Origin: Rhizobium leguminosarum
GTDB taxonomy: Bacteria; Pseudomonadota; Alphaproteobacteria; Rhizobiales; Rhizobiaceae
Direction of reading: 5' to 3'
Length of the DNA: 64,000 nt
Assembly (NCBI RefSeq): GCF_004123835.1
Contig: NZ_MZMU01000003.1
Coordinates: forward strand, 1,588,991-1,652,990
Made by a program: the position numbers and the translations under genes. Below are positions 32,261-41,193 of this stretch, piece by piece. Under the pieces are notes generated by a model, which was not told the origin of the DNA, did no database searches, and worked only from the letters and a program-made list of their open reading frames with translations. The first letter of the stretch is position 1. Each line of letters starts with the position of its first letter.

Positions 32261-34135
32261 GTGGCAAAGAAAACGAAAATACAGGGCGGCAGTCTCGCCA
32301 TCCGCGCTATCGTCGAGGACGGGCTCGACGAGATCCAGGCAGCGGCAACACCGGTCAACGATCCCAACCCCTCACTCACCCGCGACGGCATCAAGCCAGG
32401 TCAGTGGGAAGGCGCGCCCTGGGACCGCATGCCACCCGGCTGCCCCTTCGAGGTGCTCGGCCAGGCCGGCGACGTCATCTATGTCAGGACCGCCACCTAT
32501 CACCTGATGGAGGTCAAGGCGATCGACCTGCAGGCGATCATGCGCATGTGCGCGCCCTTTCCCAATTATGCGCTCTGGGCCTGGCCGGGTTTCGGCACGA
32601 TCAAGGATCCGGAGACAGGCGACGAAGCTGTCAAGGTCAAGCGCCTCGAGCGCGACAAGGCCGCCACCTGCATCATCAGCGAGGCGGCTAGGCGCGGCAC
32701 ATTCGACGTCCAGCAGAGCGTGCGCGGCCGCGGCGGCTGGCGGGCGGCCGAGGAATTCATCTGGCATTCCGGCGAAAAGCTGTGGACCGTCGAATATCGC
32801 GTCGCCAAGAACAACAAGGCCGAAGATTTCAAGCTGGTCAGCCGGCCGCCGGTACAGCACGACGGCAAGCTCTATGCCAAGGCGGCCGAGACGCTCGCGC
32901 CCTGGCGCAAGCCGATCGGCGTTGACGACACGCCGGCGCAGAAGATCCTGCAGCATCTGACCACCTGGCAGTGGGAGCGGCCGTGGCTCGATCCGCTCAT
33001 CATGCTGGGCTTTATCGGCGTCGGCTTCCTCGGCGGCGCATTGCGCAAGCGGCCGATCGTCGGACTGACCGGCGGCCGCGGCCGAGGCAAGTCGACGCTG
33101 ATCGATTATGTCGAGACGATCTTCGGACCCCTGATCTATTCGACCAAGAACACGACGGCCGCCGGCATCTATCAGAACATGGGGCAGGACAGCCGGCCGG
33201 TGCTGATAGACGAATTCGAAGCCAAGGCGGGATCATATAAAGAGCAAGGCATCATCGAGCTCGCGCGCCACTCCTATGATGGCAGCAAGCTCTATCGCGG
33301 CTCGAGCGATCATGACGGCGTGCAGTTCCAGATGTATTCGGCGTTCCTGCTGTCTGCCATCAACCTGCCGCCGCTCTCGCAGCAGGACCGCAGCCGCATG
33401 GCGATCCTGCACCTCAATCCCCTGCAGGCGACCGGGCCCGAGCCCGTCATCCAGGAGGAGTGGGGCCGCATGCTGCTGCGCCAGCTGATGGATGGCTGGC
33501 ACGAGCTGCAGCACCATCTCTTGCCCGCCTGGGCGACCCTCCTGCACGAGGCCGGCTACGACGCTCGAGCGATCGACACCTATGGCACGCTGCTCGCCGT
33601 CGCCGAGCTCCTGGTCGGAAAATACGGCATGGCCGATATCGGCTTCGAGGCCGGCGATCGCCAATGGACGATCGACGCGCTGCGCGCCGCGACGGCCGTC
33701 GAGCTCGAGGAGCAGGTAGAGAAGTGGCAGGACGTCATGGAACAGCTGCTGTCGACCTCGATAGATCAATGGAAGGCCGGCGAGCGGCATACGGTCGGCA
33801 AGATCCTCGAGCTCTACGAACACCAGGCGATGAGCATCGACGAGGCGAGGGCGAGCCTGGCCGTGGTCGGCCTCGGTCTCCGGCCTGCCGGCGAACCGTC
33901 GAAAGGCTTCTGCCTGGCGGTGCCGCACTCCTCGCCGCAGCTGACGAAGATCTTCGAGCAGACGGACTATTTCAAGGGTGGCTGGAGCAACGTGCTCAAG
34001 CAGGCGCCGGCCGACATCGTGCTGCGCGGCCTCGACGATCGATACAAGACGATGAAGATCAACCGGCAGAATAAGAAGTGCCTGCTGGTCGACATGCTCG
34101 CCTATGACAGGGCAACAACACCGGTTGCCGAATAG
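32261..34135 (+). CDS. Phage replicative helicase/ATPase (P-loop, DUF927-like)
   Basis: A 624-aa protein. The N-terminal region (about 1-230) has no clear motif. The central ATPase has a Walker A motif GLTGGRGRGKSTLID (about residues 267-281), an acidic Walker-B-like VLIDEFEAKAG and a sensor-like FLLSAINLPPLSQQDRSRMA. The C-terminal part (about 470-624) is probably a DNA-binding winged-helix region. With the Toprim primase and the DnaA-like protein it makes a compact replication module. GTG start at 32261. Confidence 0.72.
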   Translation: MAKKTKIQGGSLAIRAIVEDGLDEIQAAATPVNDPNPSLTRDGIKPGQWEGAPWDRMPPGCPFEVLGQAGDVIYVRTATYHLMEVKAIDLQAIMRMCAPFPNYALWAWPGFGTIKDPETGDEAVKVKRLERDKAATCIISEAARRGTFDVQQSVRGRGGWRAAEEFIWHSGEKLWTVEYRVAKNNKAEDFKLVSRPPVQHDGKLYAKAAETLAPWRKPIGVDDTPAQKILQHLTTWQWERPWLDPLIMLGFIGVGFLGGALRKRPIVGLTGGRGRGKSTLIDYVETIFGPLIYSTKNTTAAGIYQNMGQDSRPVLIDEFEAKAGSYKEQGIIELARHSYDGSKLYRGSSDHDGVQFQMYSAFLLSAINLPPLSQQDRSRMAILHLNPLQATGPEPVIQEEWGRMLLRQLMDGWHELQHHLLPAWATLLHEAGYDARAIDTYGTLLAVAELLVGKYGMADIGFEAGDRQWTIDALRAATAVELEEQVEKWQDVMEQLLSTSIDQWKAGERHTVGKILELYEHQAMSIDEARASLAVVGLGLRPAGEPSKGFCLAVPHSSPQLTKIFEQTDYFKGGWSNVLKQAPADIVLRGLDDRYKTMKINRQNKKCLLVDMLAYDRATTPVAE

Positions 34136-34275
34136 ACACGCTTCATAAAAGCCTTGATAGAACGGCGAGCATAGGCCGCTTCTGAAAGTATAGTGATTGA
34201 CTCATTAGGTCATTCGTGGCGACAACTGTTTTGGGAATAGGTCCTCAAACCTTGTTTTGGTGAGAGGACCGCCCG

Positions 34276-34404
34276 ATGCCCAAATCTCAGAATGAAATCC
34301 ACTTCCAGTTCTTCGGCATGAAGCTCTCGGCGATCGGTCTGATCCCCGTGCTGATCTCGGCCGTCATCATCCTAGTGTTCATGCTGATCTGGGCCTTCAA
34401 GTGA
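34276..34404 (+). CDS. Small membrane protein, 42 aa
   Basis: Reads MPKSQNEIHFQFFGMKLSAI followed by the hydrophobic stretch GLIPVLISAVIILVFMLIWA and FK. One membrane pass; GAGAGGACC precedes the ATG. It lies alone between the helicase gene and the repeat-rich gap, away from the lysis genes, so holin function is only one possibility. Confidence 0.5.
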   Translation: MPKSQNEIHFQFFGMKLSAIGLIPVLISAVIILVFMLIWAFK

Positions 34405-34910
34405 TCCCGCACCCCTCGATCCCCGGCCCAAATCGCCGCGCACTTAACTCTTTTCCCCCGCCCCTAGGGGAGAAAAGTGGAGCTCGCGCCGCGCCGAAAC
34501 AGGCTCGCGGATCAAGGCGACACGCCAAGCGCCATAAAGTGCCCGCTCGCTACGAGAGGGCAGAGCGAATGAGGCGCGAGCACTTAACACAGCGAGGCAT
34601 CGTGGCAGTCTTGCGGCGTGGCGATCGTCTGCCGCGTCGGGTCCGGGTGGCTACCACCGGCTACCGAGCGGCTACCAAAGGCGGTAGCCGCGATAAATCA
34701 ACGAAATCAGGGATTTGCACCATGCGGCTACCGAGCTACCGGACGATAAGAGGTTTCTCACGCGCGCGCGCATATGTGAGACCATTCATTTCATGGTAGC
34801 TTGGTAGCTGAGAGGATTATAGTCCTGTAAAGATTGAAGATTTGCGGCTACCGCATAGGTAGCCGAGCGGTAGCCGGGGTAGCCGGAATAAACAAATCGG
34901 GTGAAATGCG
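34405..34910. other. Repeat-rich non-coding region between early and late genes
   Basis: About 506 bp with no gene I can support. It holds two copies of the GCGCAYTTRAC motif (34438-34448 and a variant at 34578-34588), a hairpin (34450-34477, CTTTTCCCC against GGGGAGAAAAG), a 20-bp alternating purine-pyrimidine run CACGCGCGCGCGCATATGTG (34759-34778), and an array of GGCTACC/GGTAGCC heptamers (34649-34884). Its place just before the small terminase gene suits a packaging site or a replication origin. Confidence 0.6.
34649..34884. repeat. GGTAGCC/GGCTACC heptamer array
   Basis: Exact GGCTACC starts at 34649, 34659, 34670, 34726 and 34846. Its reverse complement GGTAGCC starts at 34683, 34858, 34869 and 34878. 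One-base variants start at 34734 (AGCTACC), 34795 and 34803 (GGTAGCT). Within clusters the spacing is 8-13 bp, mostly 9-11, about one helical turn, so bound proteins would line up on one face of the DNA. Confidence 0.8.
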
Positions 34911-35543
34911 ATGGCCGACCAGGAAGGCGAGAATTCGGGGCTCTTTGAGACACGCACACCGCCGGAAAATTCCGAGCGCGCGGCGAAGGTCGGCGCGACC
35001 AGGGCGGCGATCGAGGCCGACATGACGGACCTGGCGGCCGCGCTCGCCCAGGGCGACGAACCCGAGCAGCAATCCTTGTTGCTCGACGAGATGGACGCTC
35101 AACACAGCCTCTTCGCCGGCCCCGTGAAACATGTCGCGTCAACACTCGAGAACGCCCAGCGGGCGCGGGGGAGGCCGAAGGGTAGCCAGAACAAGGCCAC
35201 CCGCACCTTCGGCGAGACGCTGATGCGGATGGGCTTCAAGCATCCCGGCCTCAACCTCGCCGCCCTGGCGAACGCGGATCCCGTCGAGCTGGCAAAGGAA
35301 CTGTCTGTCGACCAGCTGAAGGACGGCATCATCTGGCGGGTCGGCTGCAGCCCCGAGCAGGCGATGCAGATGATCATCAAGGCGAACGCCGAGCTGCTGC
35401 CCTACTTCGAGAGCAAGAAGACGCAGCCGATCGACCCGGGCGAGGCGCGCGCCATGGGCGTCATGGTGATCGGCGTCATGCCATCCGATCCCGCGGGGCA
35501 GGCCAAGACGATCGATCTGACCCGCTTCGACCAGTCCGAATGA
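34911..35543 (+). CDS. terS: Terminase small subunit (putative)
   Basis: A 210-aa protein directly ahead of the large terminase. It has a disordered acidic N-terminus, a central basic ARGRPKGSQNKATRTFGETL, a helical region (LKDGIIWRVGCSPEQAMQMI) and a C-terminal segment (GVMVIGVMPSDPAGQAKTID). Small terminases recognise packaging sites and recruit the motor. The assignment rests on position, length and the RGRPKGSQNK-type basic motif often seen in this gene; no strong catalytic signature exists for the family. Confidence 0.65.
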   Translation: MADQEGENSGLFETRTPPENSERAAKVGATRAAIEADMTDLAAALAQGDEPEQQSLLLDEMDAQHSLFAGPVKHVASTLENAQRARGRPKGSQNKATRTFGETLMRMGFKHPGLNLAALANADPVELAKELSVDQLKDGIIWRVGCSPEQAMQMIIKANAELLPYFESKKTQPIDPGEARAMGVMVIGVMPSDPAGQAKTIDLTRFDQSE

Positions 35544-35556
35544 TATCAATAGCTTA

Positions 35557-35590
35557 GCCGTGAGGCGCTAGGCGCATCCCGCCTCACGGC
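35557..35590. terminator. Perfect hairpin after terS
   Basis: GCCGTGAGGCG (35557-35567) pairs exactly with CGCCTCACGGC (35580-35590). The tail (ACCTAAGCCTTTG) is not a long T-run, so it may be a weak terminator or an RNA-processing element. The stem contains GTGAGGCG, similar to the candidate integrase arm motif. Confidence 0.5.
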
Positions 35591-35904
35591 ACCTAAGCCT
35601 TTGATATTGCTGCATCAGACCCTTATCCAAAATTAGTGGCACGGTTTCCAGCTGGGCCTCGCGCGCGTGGGAAACCGGCTGGCCACCTCGGCCGGCAGAG
35701 GGGGTGCCCTCGCGGGCGTGCAGGCGCGCGCGGCGGGCCGGCCTTGAAAACCCGCAGCAGGCCCCCCCGTACGGGGGTCGCCAGACACACACACCTGGCC
35801 ATTCGGCCGGTGCCCGACTGAACCCCCCTCGGCCGAAATTACCTTGGACCTCTGGAAGCGGGCACGGGCGCGCGGGTTCTGGGTTTTCGAAAGGGTTTCG
35901 GGTC

Positions 35905-37536
35905 TTGGGTATCGAAGTCACTCACTACGAGCCGCCAGGGCCGATCGGCGAGGCGTTCATCAACTCGCGCGGCCCCATCGATGCGATCATGGGTCCAGGC
36001 GGTTCGGGAAAGACCGTCGGGTCGGTGATCAAGGGACCGAAGCACGCGGCGCAGTACATGCCTGTCTGCAAGGATGGATGGGTGCGCGTCAAGACGCTAT
36101 GCGTTCGCGACACCTATCGCAGCTTCGCCAGGACGGCGCTGGCGAGCTGGTACAACATGTTTCCGATCAAGCATGCCTGGACCGTCAGCCATGAAGGCGG
36201 CCAGGATCGGCCCGTCGTCCATAAGATGCGCTGGGAGGCTTATCGCGGTCGCGACCTGATCAAGGTCGAATACATCATGGAAACCGGCGCGATCGGCGAC
36301 AACGACCTCGAGGCCTTCGCCAAGGGCTATGAAATCTCCATGGCTTGGGGGAACGAATACGACCTGATGCCGGCGAACACGCTGCCGGTGTTCTTCCAGC
36401 GCTGCGGCCGTTATCCGCCGATGGATCAGATCGCGCCTTCCGAGCTCGAGCGCGTGTCTCGAGACGGCCGGGCGGCGATGGCGGCGATGGGCCTGCAGGT
36501 CGACGAAAACGAGCCGGTGCTGCCGCGCATCGTGTGGGGCGACATGAACCCGCCGCCGAGCCTCGAGCATCCCGCTTACCTGCAGCCGTTCGGCGAAAGC
36601 TCAAAGCCCGGGTCGATTGTCCATAACTTTACGCCGGGATGGAACGGGTTCTGGCAGCCCGGTGGATTGTCACCGAATGCCGAGAACCGGAAGGGCAAGC
36701 CGCGATCGTCGTATGAGCTCGAGGCGGCGACGACGACAGACAAGCGCCTGGTCAAACGGATGGTGCACTCGATACCAGCCAACGTCGGCGCCGGCGATCC
36801 GGTCTATGACGAATTCAACCGCTCGATACATGTGGCCGACCAACCGCTCGAGCCGCTGCCTGGCGTGCCGCTATCGACGGGTATCGACGCCGGCGGATCG
36901 CCTGCCGGCATTGTTGGGCAATTTCTGCCGAACGGGCAGCTGCGCCTGCTGGCCGAGCATTGCGCCAAGCCGGGAACCGGAGCGGCGCGCTTCTCGATCC
37001 AATTCCATGAACTGCTGATCGAGCGGTTTCGAGGTTTCGCCTTCCTCGAGGCGTTCGGCGATCCGGCGGCGTTCATGGGTGCGGACACGGAAAACGGCGA
37101 GCTCTCGTGGATGCAGACGGTGGGAAAAGCCCTGTCGCTGAGCATTCTGCCGACGGAAAGCAACGAGCCCAGCCTGCGCCAGGATGCCGTGCGCTGGTAT
37201 CTCTCCGGCCTGATCGATGGAGCAACGCCGAGGATCCTGATCGATCCGCGCTGCAAGAAGATCATCGGCGGCTTCGAGGCCCACTACATGCTGACGAAGA
37301 ACGCCTCGATCGGGGCGACCAACAAGGCCGAGGTGGTCAAGAACGAATATTCACACCCGCACGACGCCCTGCAGTATCTGTGCCTCGGCCATCGAGGCGC
37401 TGCCGGCGTCATGGCCGCGTCCGCCAATCTCGGCCGTGGCGACAACGTGATGAGCCTGCAGCACCTTCGCGATCTGCGCGACGGGCGAAATCAGCAACAA
37501 CAGCGACCGGGAGAATTCGACGTATGGAACGTCTGA
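35905..37536 (+). CDS. terL: Terminase large subunit
   Basis: DNA-packaging motor of about 543 aa. The N-terminal ATPase has Walker A GPGGSGKT (about residues 32-39) and an acidic Walker-B-like region (ISMAWGNEYDL). The C-terminal RNase-H-like nuclease has GIDAGGSPAGIVGQF, EAFGDPAAFMGAD and SHPHDALQYLCLG, with the metal-binding Asp residues. The TTG start at 35905 has AAAGGG upstream. The frame is open back to 35704, but that stretch encodes low-complexity sequence and looks non-coding, so the exact start is uncertain. Followed by virion genes. Confidence 0.88.
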   Translation: MGIEVTHYEPPGPIGEAFINSRGPIDAIMGPGGSGKTVGSVIKGPKHAAQYMPVCKDGWVRVKTLCVRDTYRSFARTALASWYNMFPIKHAWTVSHEGGQDRPVVHKMRWEAYRGRDLIKVEYIMETGAIGDNDLEAFAKGYEISMAWGNEYDLMPANTLPVFFQRCGRYPPMDQIAPSELERVSRDGRAAMAAMGLQVDENEPVLPRIVWGDMNPPPSLEHPAYLQPFGESSKPGSIVHNFTPGWNGFWQPGGLSPNAENRKGKPRSSYELEAATTTDKRLVKRMVHSIPANVGAGDPVYDEFNRSIHVADQPLEPLPGVPLSTGIDAGGSPAGIVGQFLPNGQLRLLAEHCAKPGTGAARFSIQFHELLIERFRGFAFLEAFGDPAAFMGADTENGELSWMQTVGKALSLSILPTESNEPSLRQDAVRWYLSGLIDGATPRILIDPRCKKIIGGFEAHYMLTKNASIGATNKAEVVKNEYSHPHDALQYLCLGHRGAAGVMAASANLGRGDNVMSLQHLRDLRDGRNQQQQRPGEFDVWNV

Positions 37537-38036
37537 CGCTGCAGACGCCGGTCAGTTGGACGGACTGCCTCGATATGGGGGGCTCGCGTGCGTACACGCG
37601 TAAGGCCATGCTGATGATGAAGTCGATCGGCGACAGCATGTCGATCTCGGCCGCCGGCGAGCTGCTCGCCGTCGCCTTCCTCGTGCCCGATCGCCAGGGT
37701 CGCCTCGAGCTCGCCATGGCGGTCAAGCCCGAGGCAGCGCCCCGCATGCTTTCACTCTGCCGGTTGGCTCACTTAACGCTTGGCCGTTTCGCCGAGACTG
37801 GCAGCGTGATCATCTGCCATGTGGCAGTCGGCAACCGGGCAGGCGAGCGCATGGCGCGGCTCACCGGCTTCTCCCACGCGGATGACACGCTCTGGATCTT
37901 CAAAGGGGGCGGCCATGGGAAAAGTTGTGCAGGGACTGTTCGGCGGCGGCGACAACGGCGCCAAGAAGGCGGCAGCCGAAAGCCGGCAGCTGCAGCAGGT
38001 GGCGAACGATCGCCAGCTCGCCAGCCTGCAGACTGA
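37524..38036 (+). CDS. T7 gp13-like / acyltransferase-fold phage protein
   Basis: The first 130 residues (MERLTLQTPVSWTDCLDMGG, LLAVAFLVPDRQGRLELAMA, GERMARLTGFSHADDTLWIF) look like a GNAT-fold protein of the T7 gp13 (DUF2833) type: a domain with a central sheet and a final F/W-rich strand. The last 40 residues (GHGKSCAGTVRRRRQRRQEG...) are Arg-rich and encoded over the beginning of the next gene, so the product may once have ended near 37915. Family assignment is tentative; virion assembly role inferred from T7. Confidence 0.5.
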   Translation: MERLTLQTPVSWTDCLDMGGSRAYTRKAMLMMKSIGDSMSISAAGELLAVAFLVPDRQGRLELAMAVKPEAAPRMLSLCRLAHLTLGRFAETGSVIICHVAVGNRAGERMARLTGFSHADDTLWIFKGGGHGKSCAGTVRRRRQRRQEGGSRKPAAAAGGERSPARQPAD

Positions 38037-38127
38037 AGACAAGGCGGTTGCCGCGACCAGGCGGGCGCCCCGCGGCCGGCGACTATTCGAGGACGGGCCG
38101 GACAGTGCCGCCGAGGTGCTCGGCTGA
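37915..38127 (+). CDS. Small virion-region protein, 70 aa
   Basis: The product MGKVVQGLFGGGDNGAKKAA, ...VANDRQLASLQTEDKAVAAT, ending RRAPRGRRLFEDGPDSA. A Gly-rich start, a helical middle and a GRRL end are shared by small proteins next to portals in many podophages. It overlaps the preceding gene by 122 bases in another frame and the portal start by one base. Precise role unknown. Confidence 0.6.
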   Translation: MGKVVQGLFGGGDNGAKKAAAESRQLQQVANDRQLASLQTEDKAVAATRRAPRGRRLFEDGPDSAAEVLG

Positions 38128-39731
38128 TGGCGGACATCGATATCGTCGCGCACAAACGGCAGAGCGAACGGCTCTGGACGCTGCGCACGCCCTGGAATGC
38201 GATCTACCAGGAAGCCTATGATTTCGCGGTGCCGATGCGCCGCCCGGGCGGGCAAGGCCAGCGCAAAAACGCGCCCGATCGCCTTTTCGACATGACCGCG
38301 CCAATGAGCGCGATGTATTTCGCCGGTAGCCTGCAGCGGGATCTATTCCCGGCGGGGCAACCGGCCTTCGTACTTGAGACCGGCCCGATCGCGGCGATGC
38401 TGCTCGGCGCGGAACGAACGAAGGCATTCGACCGCGAGCTCGGGCAGATCTCGTCGCTGATCCACCCCTTCTTCCTGGCCGGCGATTGGGACACGGCGGT
38501 GCATGAAGCCTGCATCGATCTTTCCGTCGGCACCGCCTGCATCCTGCCGGTGAAGGGCACTCGCGAAAACCCGGTGATGTTCTGCTGCATTCCCTTCGAC
38601 CAGGTGGCGATCGGCGTCGATGCCTATGGCCGGGTCATCCGCGTTTCGTGGAAACAGATGCTCGAATACGAGCAGCTGATCGCCGCTTTTCCGCAAGGCA
38701 ACTTTCCGGACGAGATCAAGGAAAAGGCGAAGACTAGCCCTGGCACGGAAATCGAGCTTGTGCAGGACTTCTGGGCGGATCCTTCGGGGTCCGGCTGGCA
38801 CTTCGGCGCCTATTGCCAGAAAAGCACCGAATTTATCGTCAAAGAGCGATATCGAACCCAGCCGATCGCCGTGCCGCGTTATTACCGCGTCCCTGGCGAG
38901 GCCTATGGCCGCGGCGTGGTTTTGACGGCGCTGCCGACGATCAAGACCTTGAACAAGGCGCAGGAGTTGGCGCTGAAGTCGGCGGCAATCCAGATGCTCG
39001 GCATCTGGGGTTATCGCGCCGGCGGCACCTTCAATCCGAATACGGTGCGCCTCGCACCGGGTGAATTCTGGGGGATGCAGTCGACGGGCGGCATGCTCGG
39101 CCCCGATGTGCAGCGCCTCGATCCGGCAAACGGGCGCCTCGACGTCGCCAAGATGGTGACGGGCGACCTGCAGACGCAGATCAAGCAGGCGATGTTCGAC
39201 AACCGCCTGCCGGAATATTCCGGCACGCCGCGGTCGGCCTCCGAGATGGCCGGCCGCTTGCAGCAGAAAGCCAACATCCATATCGGTGCGTTCGGTCGCC
39301 TGGTCAACGAAGTCATGCCGGTGGTCGTGCCGCGCGTCGCGGAGATACTGGCAGATTTCGGGATCTTGCCACAGCAGGTCAACATCGACGACTTGATGGT
39401 GGCGGTGAAGGTGCGCTCGCCGATGGCGGCGGCGCTGAATGCCGATCGGCTGGCGGCGATCGCCAATTACCATGACATCGTGCTGGCCTTCGCGGGACCG
39501 GAAGCGAAGGATCTCTATCTCAGCCAAGAGCGCACGCTCGACCAGGTGGCGAAGGGCCTGCAGATCGATCCAGATCTAATCCCGAGCCCTGACGAGAAAA
39601 AGAAAGTGCTCAACGACATGCAGGTCCGCCAGCAGCAGCAGCTCGCGATGATGTTTGCGGCAAAGGCCGCTGAGAAAGCCCCTGAAGTGATCGGCAATGC
39701 GGCCAATGCCGAGATGAAGCAGGCAGCCTGA
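38127..39731 (+). CDS. Portal (head-to-tail connector) protein, T7 gp8-like
   Basis: A 534-aa protein. The N-terminus (KRQSERLWTLRTPWNAIYQE, AYDFAVPMRRPG) and the middle (YRVPGEAYGRGVVLTALPTI KTLNKAQELAL region, residues about 255-290) match the bacteriophage head-to-tail connector family of podoviruses. It forms the dodecameric channel through which DNA enters and leaves the capsid. The C-terminal helices (AKAAEKAPEVIGNAANAEMK) are Ala-rich. Start overlaps the previous stop (TGATG). Confidence 0.92.
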   Translation: MADIDIVAHKRQSERLWTLRTPWNAIYQEAYDFAVPMRRPGGQGQRKNAPDRLFDMTAPMSAMYFAGSLQRDLFPAGQPAFVLETGPIAAMLLGAERTKAFDRELGQISSLIHPFFLAGDWDTAVHEACIDLSVGTACILPVKGTRENPVMFCCIPFDQVAIGVDAYGRVIRVSWKQMLEYEQLIAAFPQGNFPDEIKEKAKTSPGTEIELVQDFWADPSGSGWHFGAYCQKSTEFIVKERYRTQPIAVPRYYRVPGEAYGRGVVLTALPTIKTLNKAQELALKSAAIQMLGIWGYRAGGTFNPNTVRLAPGEFWGMQSTGGMLGPDVQRLDPANGRLDVAKMVTGDLQTQIKQAMFDNRLPEYSGTPRSASEMAGRLQQKANIHIGAFGRLVNEVMPVVVPRVAEILADFGILPQQVNIDDLMVAVKVRSPMAAALNADRLAAIANYHDIVLAFAGPEAKDLYLSQERTLDQVAKGLQIDPDLIPSPDEKKKVLNDMQVRQQQQLAMMFAAKAAEKAPEVIGNAANAEMKQAA

Positions 39732-40108
39732 TGAGCGGTCCCTTTATCGCGCCGCGCGCCGGTCAGCCTCTCGACCTGCTCGAGCAATCGGCCGCCGGCG
39801 GCGGCTGGGAAAGCCTCGAGCAGCTGATCGCGCCCGTCATCGGCGGCGAGTTGCAGCCGTCCGATCGGGTCGCGAAATTCCTCTATGCCCTCCACCAGCA
39901 CGGTGACGGCCGCGAGCTCGTCGAGTGGCTGATGGACATCACCATGCGCCTGCCCTGGCGGGTCACGGGAAAGACCATGGAGGAAACCGCCATCCTCGCC
40001 ATCAACCGGCAGGCGATCGCCGGCGTCGGCGAGGTCATCCTGAAAGTGATCGCCAAAGGCAAAGAGCTCGCGGACGCCGAGCGAAACCAGAATGGAGCTG
40101 GAGCATGA
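39731..40108 (+). CDS. Phage structural-region protein, 125 aa
   Basis: The product starts MSGPFIAPRAGQPLDLLEQS, with a helical middle (DRVAKFLYALHQHGDGRELV) and a charged end. It lies between portal and scaffold and is coupled to both (one-base overlap before, ATGA after). In related podophages this slot often holds a small unassigned protein. Function unknown. Confidence 0.55.
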   Translation: MSGPFIAPRAGQPLDLLEQSAAGGGWESLEQLIAPVIGGELQPSDRVAKFLYALHQHGDGRELVEWLMDITMRLPWRVTGKTMEETAILAINRQAIAGVGEVILKVIAKGKELADAERNQNGAGA

Positions 40109-41031
40109 AAACATTTCTCGATCGACTTGTGATGAATACCGAAGGCGGGGGCGGTGGCGCACCACCGCCGGCCGCTGCCTCGGCACCCCCACCGGCCGCG
40201 GCTCCTCCCGCTGCAGCCGAAAGCGCCGCGCCGCCTCCATCGGCCGCGGCGGCTCCTCCGGCAGGCGGTGCGGCGGTCCCGCCTGCCGGAGATCTCTACA
40301 AGCCGGCTGGCCTGGCCGATCACTATCTCGGCGCCAGCAACAATGAGACGATCGACAAGATGGCAAAGGCGCTCGACGGGTACCGCGCCCGGGATGCCGC
40401 CAACAATGTGCCGGACAAGATCGAGGCCTATAGCGATTTCGGCTCGAGCCTGCCGCCCGAGATCGCGCCGCATGTCGAGACGCTGAAGGGCGACCCGCTC
40501 TATGCGCGAATGGCGGAATTCGCGCTCGAGCATAAGCTGCCGGCACCCGTCTATCAGGGCCTCGTGAAAAACTTCCTGGCCGTCAGCCAGGAGATGGGTC
40601 TGCTCGAGCCGCCGGTCGACGCTGCGGCAGAAAAGGCTGCATTGGTCCCGGAGACCGCCCGTCACCTGCCGCCGGCCGAACAGACGGTCGCTCGCGAAAA
40701 GCGGATGAATGAGAACAACGCATTCATCGATGCGGCAGTGAAAGCGGACCCGACCAAGGAAGGCGGCATCGACAAGGATACGGCCGAATTCGCCAAGGCG
40801 ATGTTGGGCGATACCGCGCGGGGTCATCAGTTCATCGAATGGGTGAAGTCGATCGCCGGCGGCGGCCCGCAGCAGGTCTACATGGGCGGCAATGCACCGA
40901 ACGCCGGCGATCCAAAAGCCGAACTGAGGGCACGTGAAGCCCTGCCGGAGAACACTTGGGGGCATCAGAAATTCGATAAGGCCTCCTACGATCAGCTGCA
41001 GGCGGACTACAAGAAAATTTACGGCAACTGA
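40105..41031 (+). CDS. Scaffold protein
   Basis: A 308-aa protein between portal and capsid, the usual scaffold position in podophages. The N-terminus is a long Ala/Pro-rich disordered tract (about residues 15-65). The rest is helical (DHYLGASNNETIDKMAKALD, YRARDAANNVPDKIEAYSDF), ending in a basic helix (YDQLQADYKKIYGN) of the type that contacts coat protein. Scaffolds direct procapsid assembly and leave before packaging. Assigned from position and composition. Confidence 0.72.
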   Translation: MKTFLDRLVMNTEGGGGGAPPPAAASAPPPAAAPPAAAESAAPPPSAAAAPPAGGAAVPPAGDLYKPAGLADHYLGASNNETIDKMAKALDGYRARDAANNVPDKIEAYSDFGSSLPPEIAPHVETLKGDPLYARMAEFALEHKLPAPVYQGLVKNFLAVSQEMGLLEPPVDAAAEKAALVPETARHLPPAEQTVAREKRMNENNAFIDAAVKADPTKEGGIDKDTAEFAKAMLGDTARGHQFIEWVKSIAGGGPQQVYMGGNAPNAGDPKAELRAREALPENTWGHQKFDKASYDQLQADYKKIYGN

Positions 41032-41032
41032 T

Positions 41033-41089
41033 GCGCATTTAACGGCTCCCGCCCGATGGCAGGCTTTCACCTGCATACCGGACGGGAGC
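41033..41089 (+). promoter_or_regulatory. GCGCATTTAAC motif followed by a hairpin, upstream of the capsid gene
   Basis: GCGCATTTAAC at 41033-41043 is followed by GCTCCCG (41045-41051) pairing with CGGGAGC (41083-41089), with an inner GCAGG/CCTGC stem. The block sits about 150 bp before the capsid ATG. The 11-bp motif recurs ahead of other late genes. It could be a promoter element, a processing site or both. Confidence 0.45.
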
Positions 41090-41193
41090 GACCTGGACGA
41101 TGCGTCGGCTATCCCTCACCGGACCCGGCGCGAGTTTCGGCTAATCGGCCCTCACGGTGACTTCGTCCATCACTCCACATTGAGGGTCATCCT

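Noticed and set aside
34401..34799. Plus-strand open frame of 132 aa across the repeat array
   Set aside because: Arg-rich translation of repeat DNA with no folded-protein pattern; its GTG overlaps a stop by chance.
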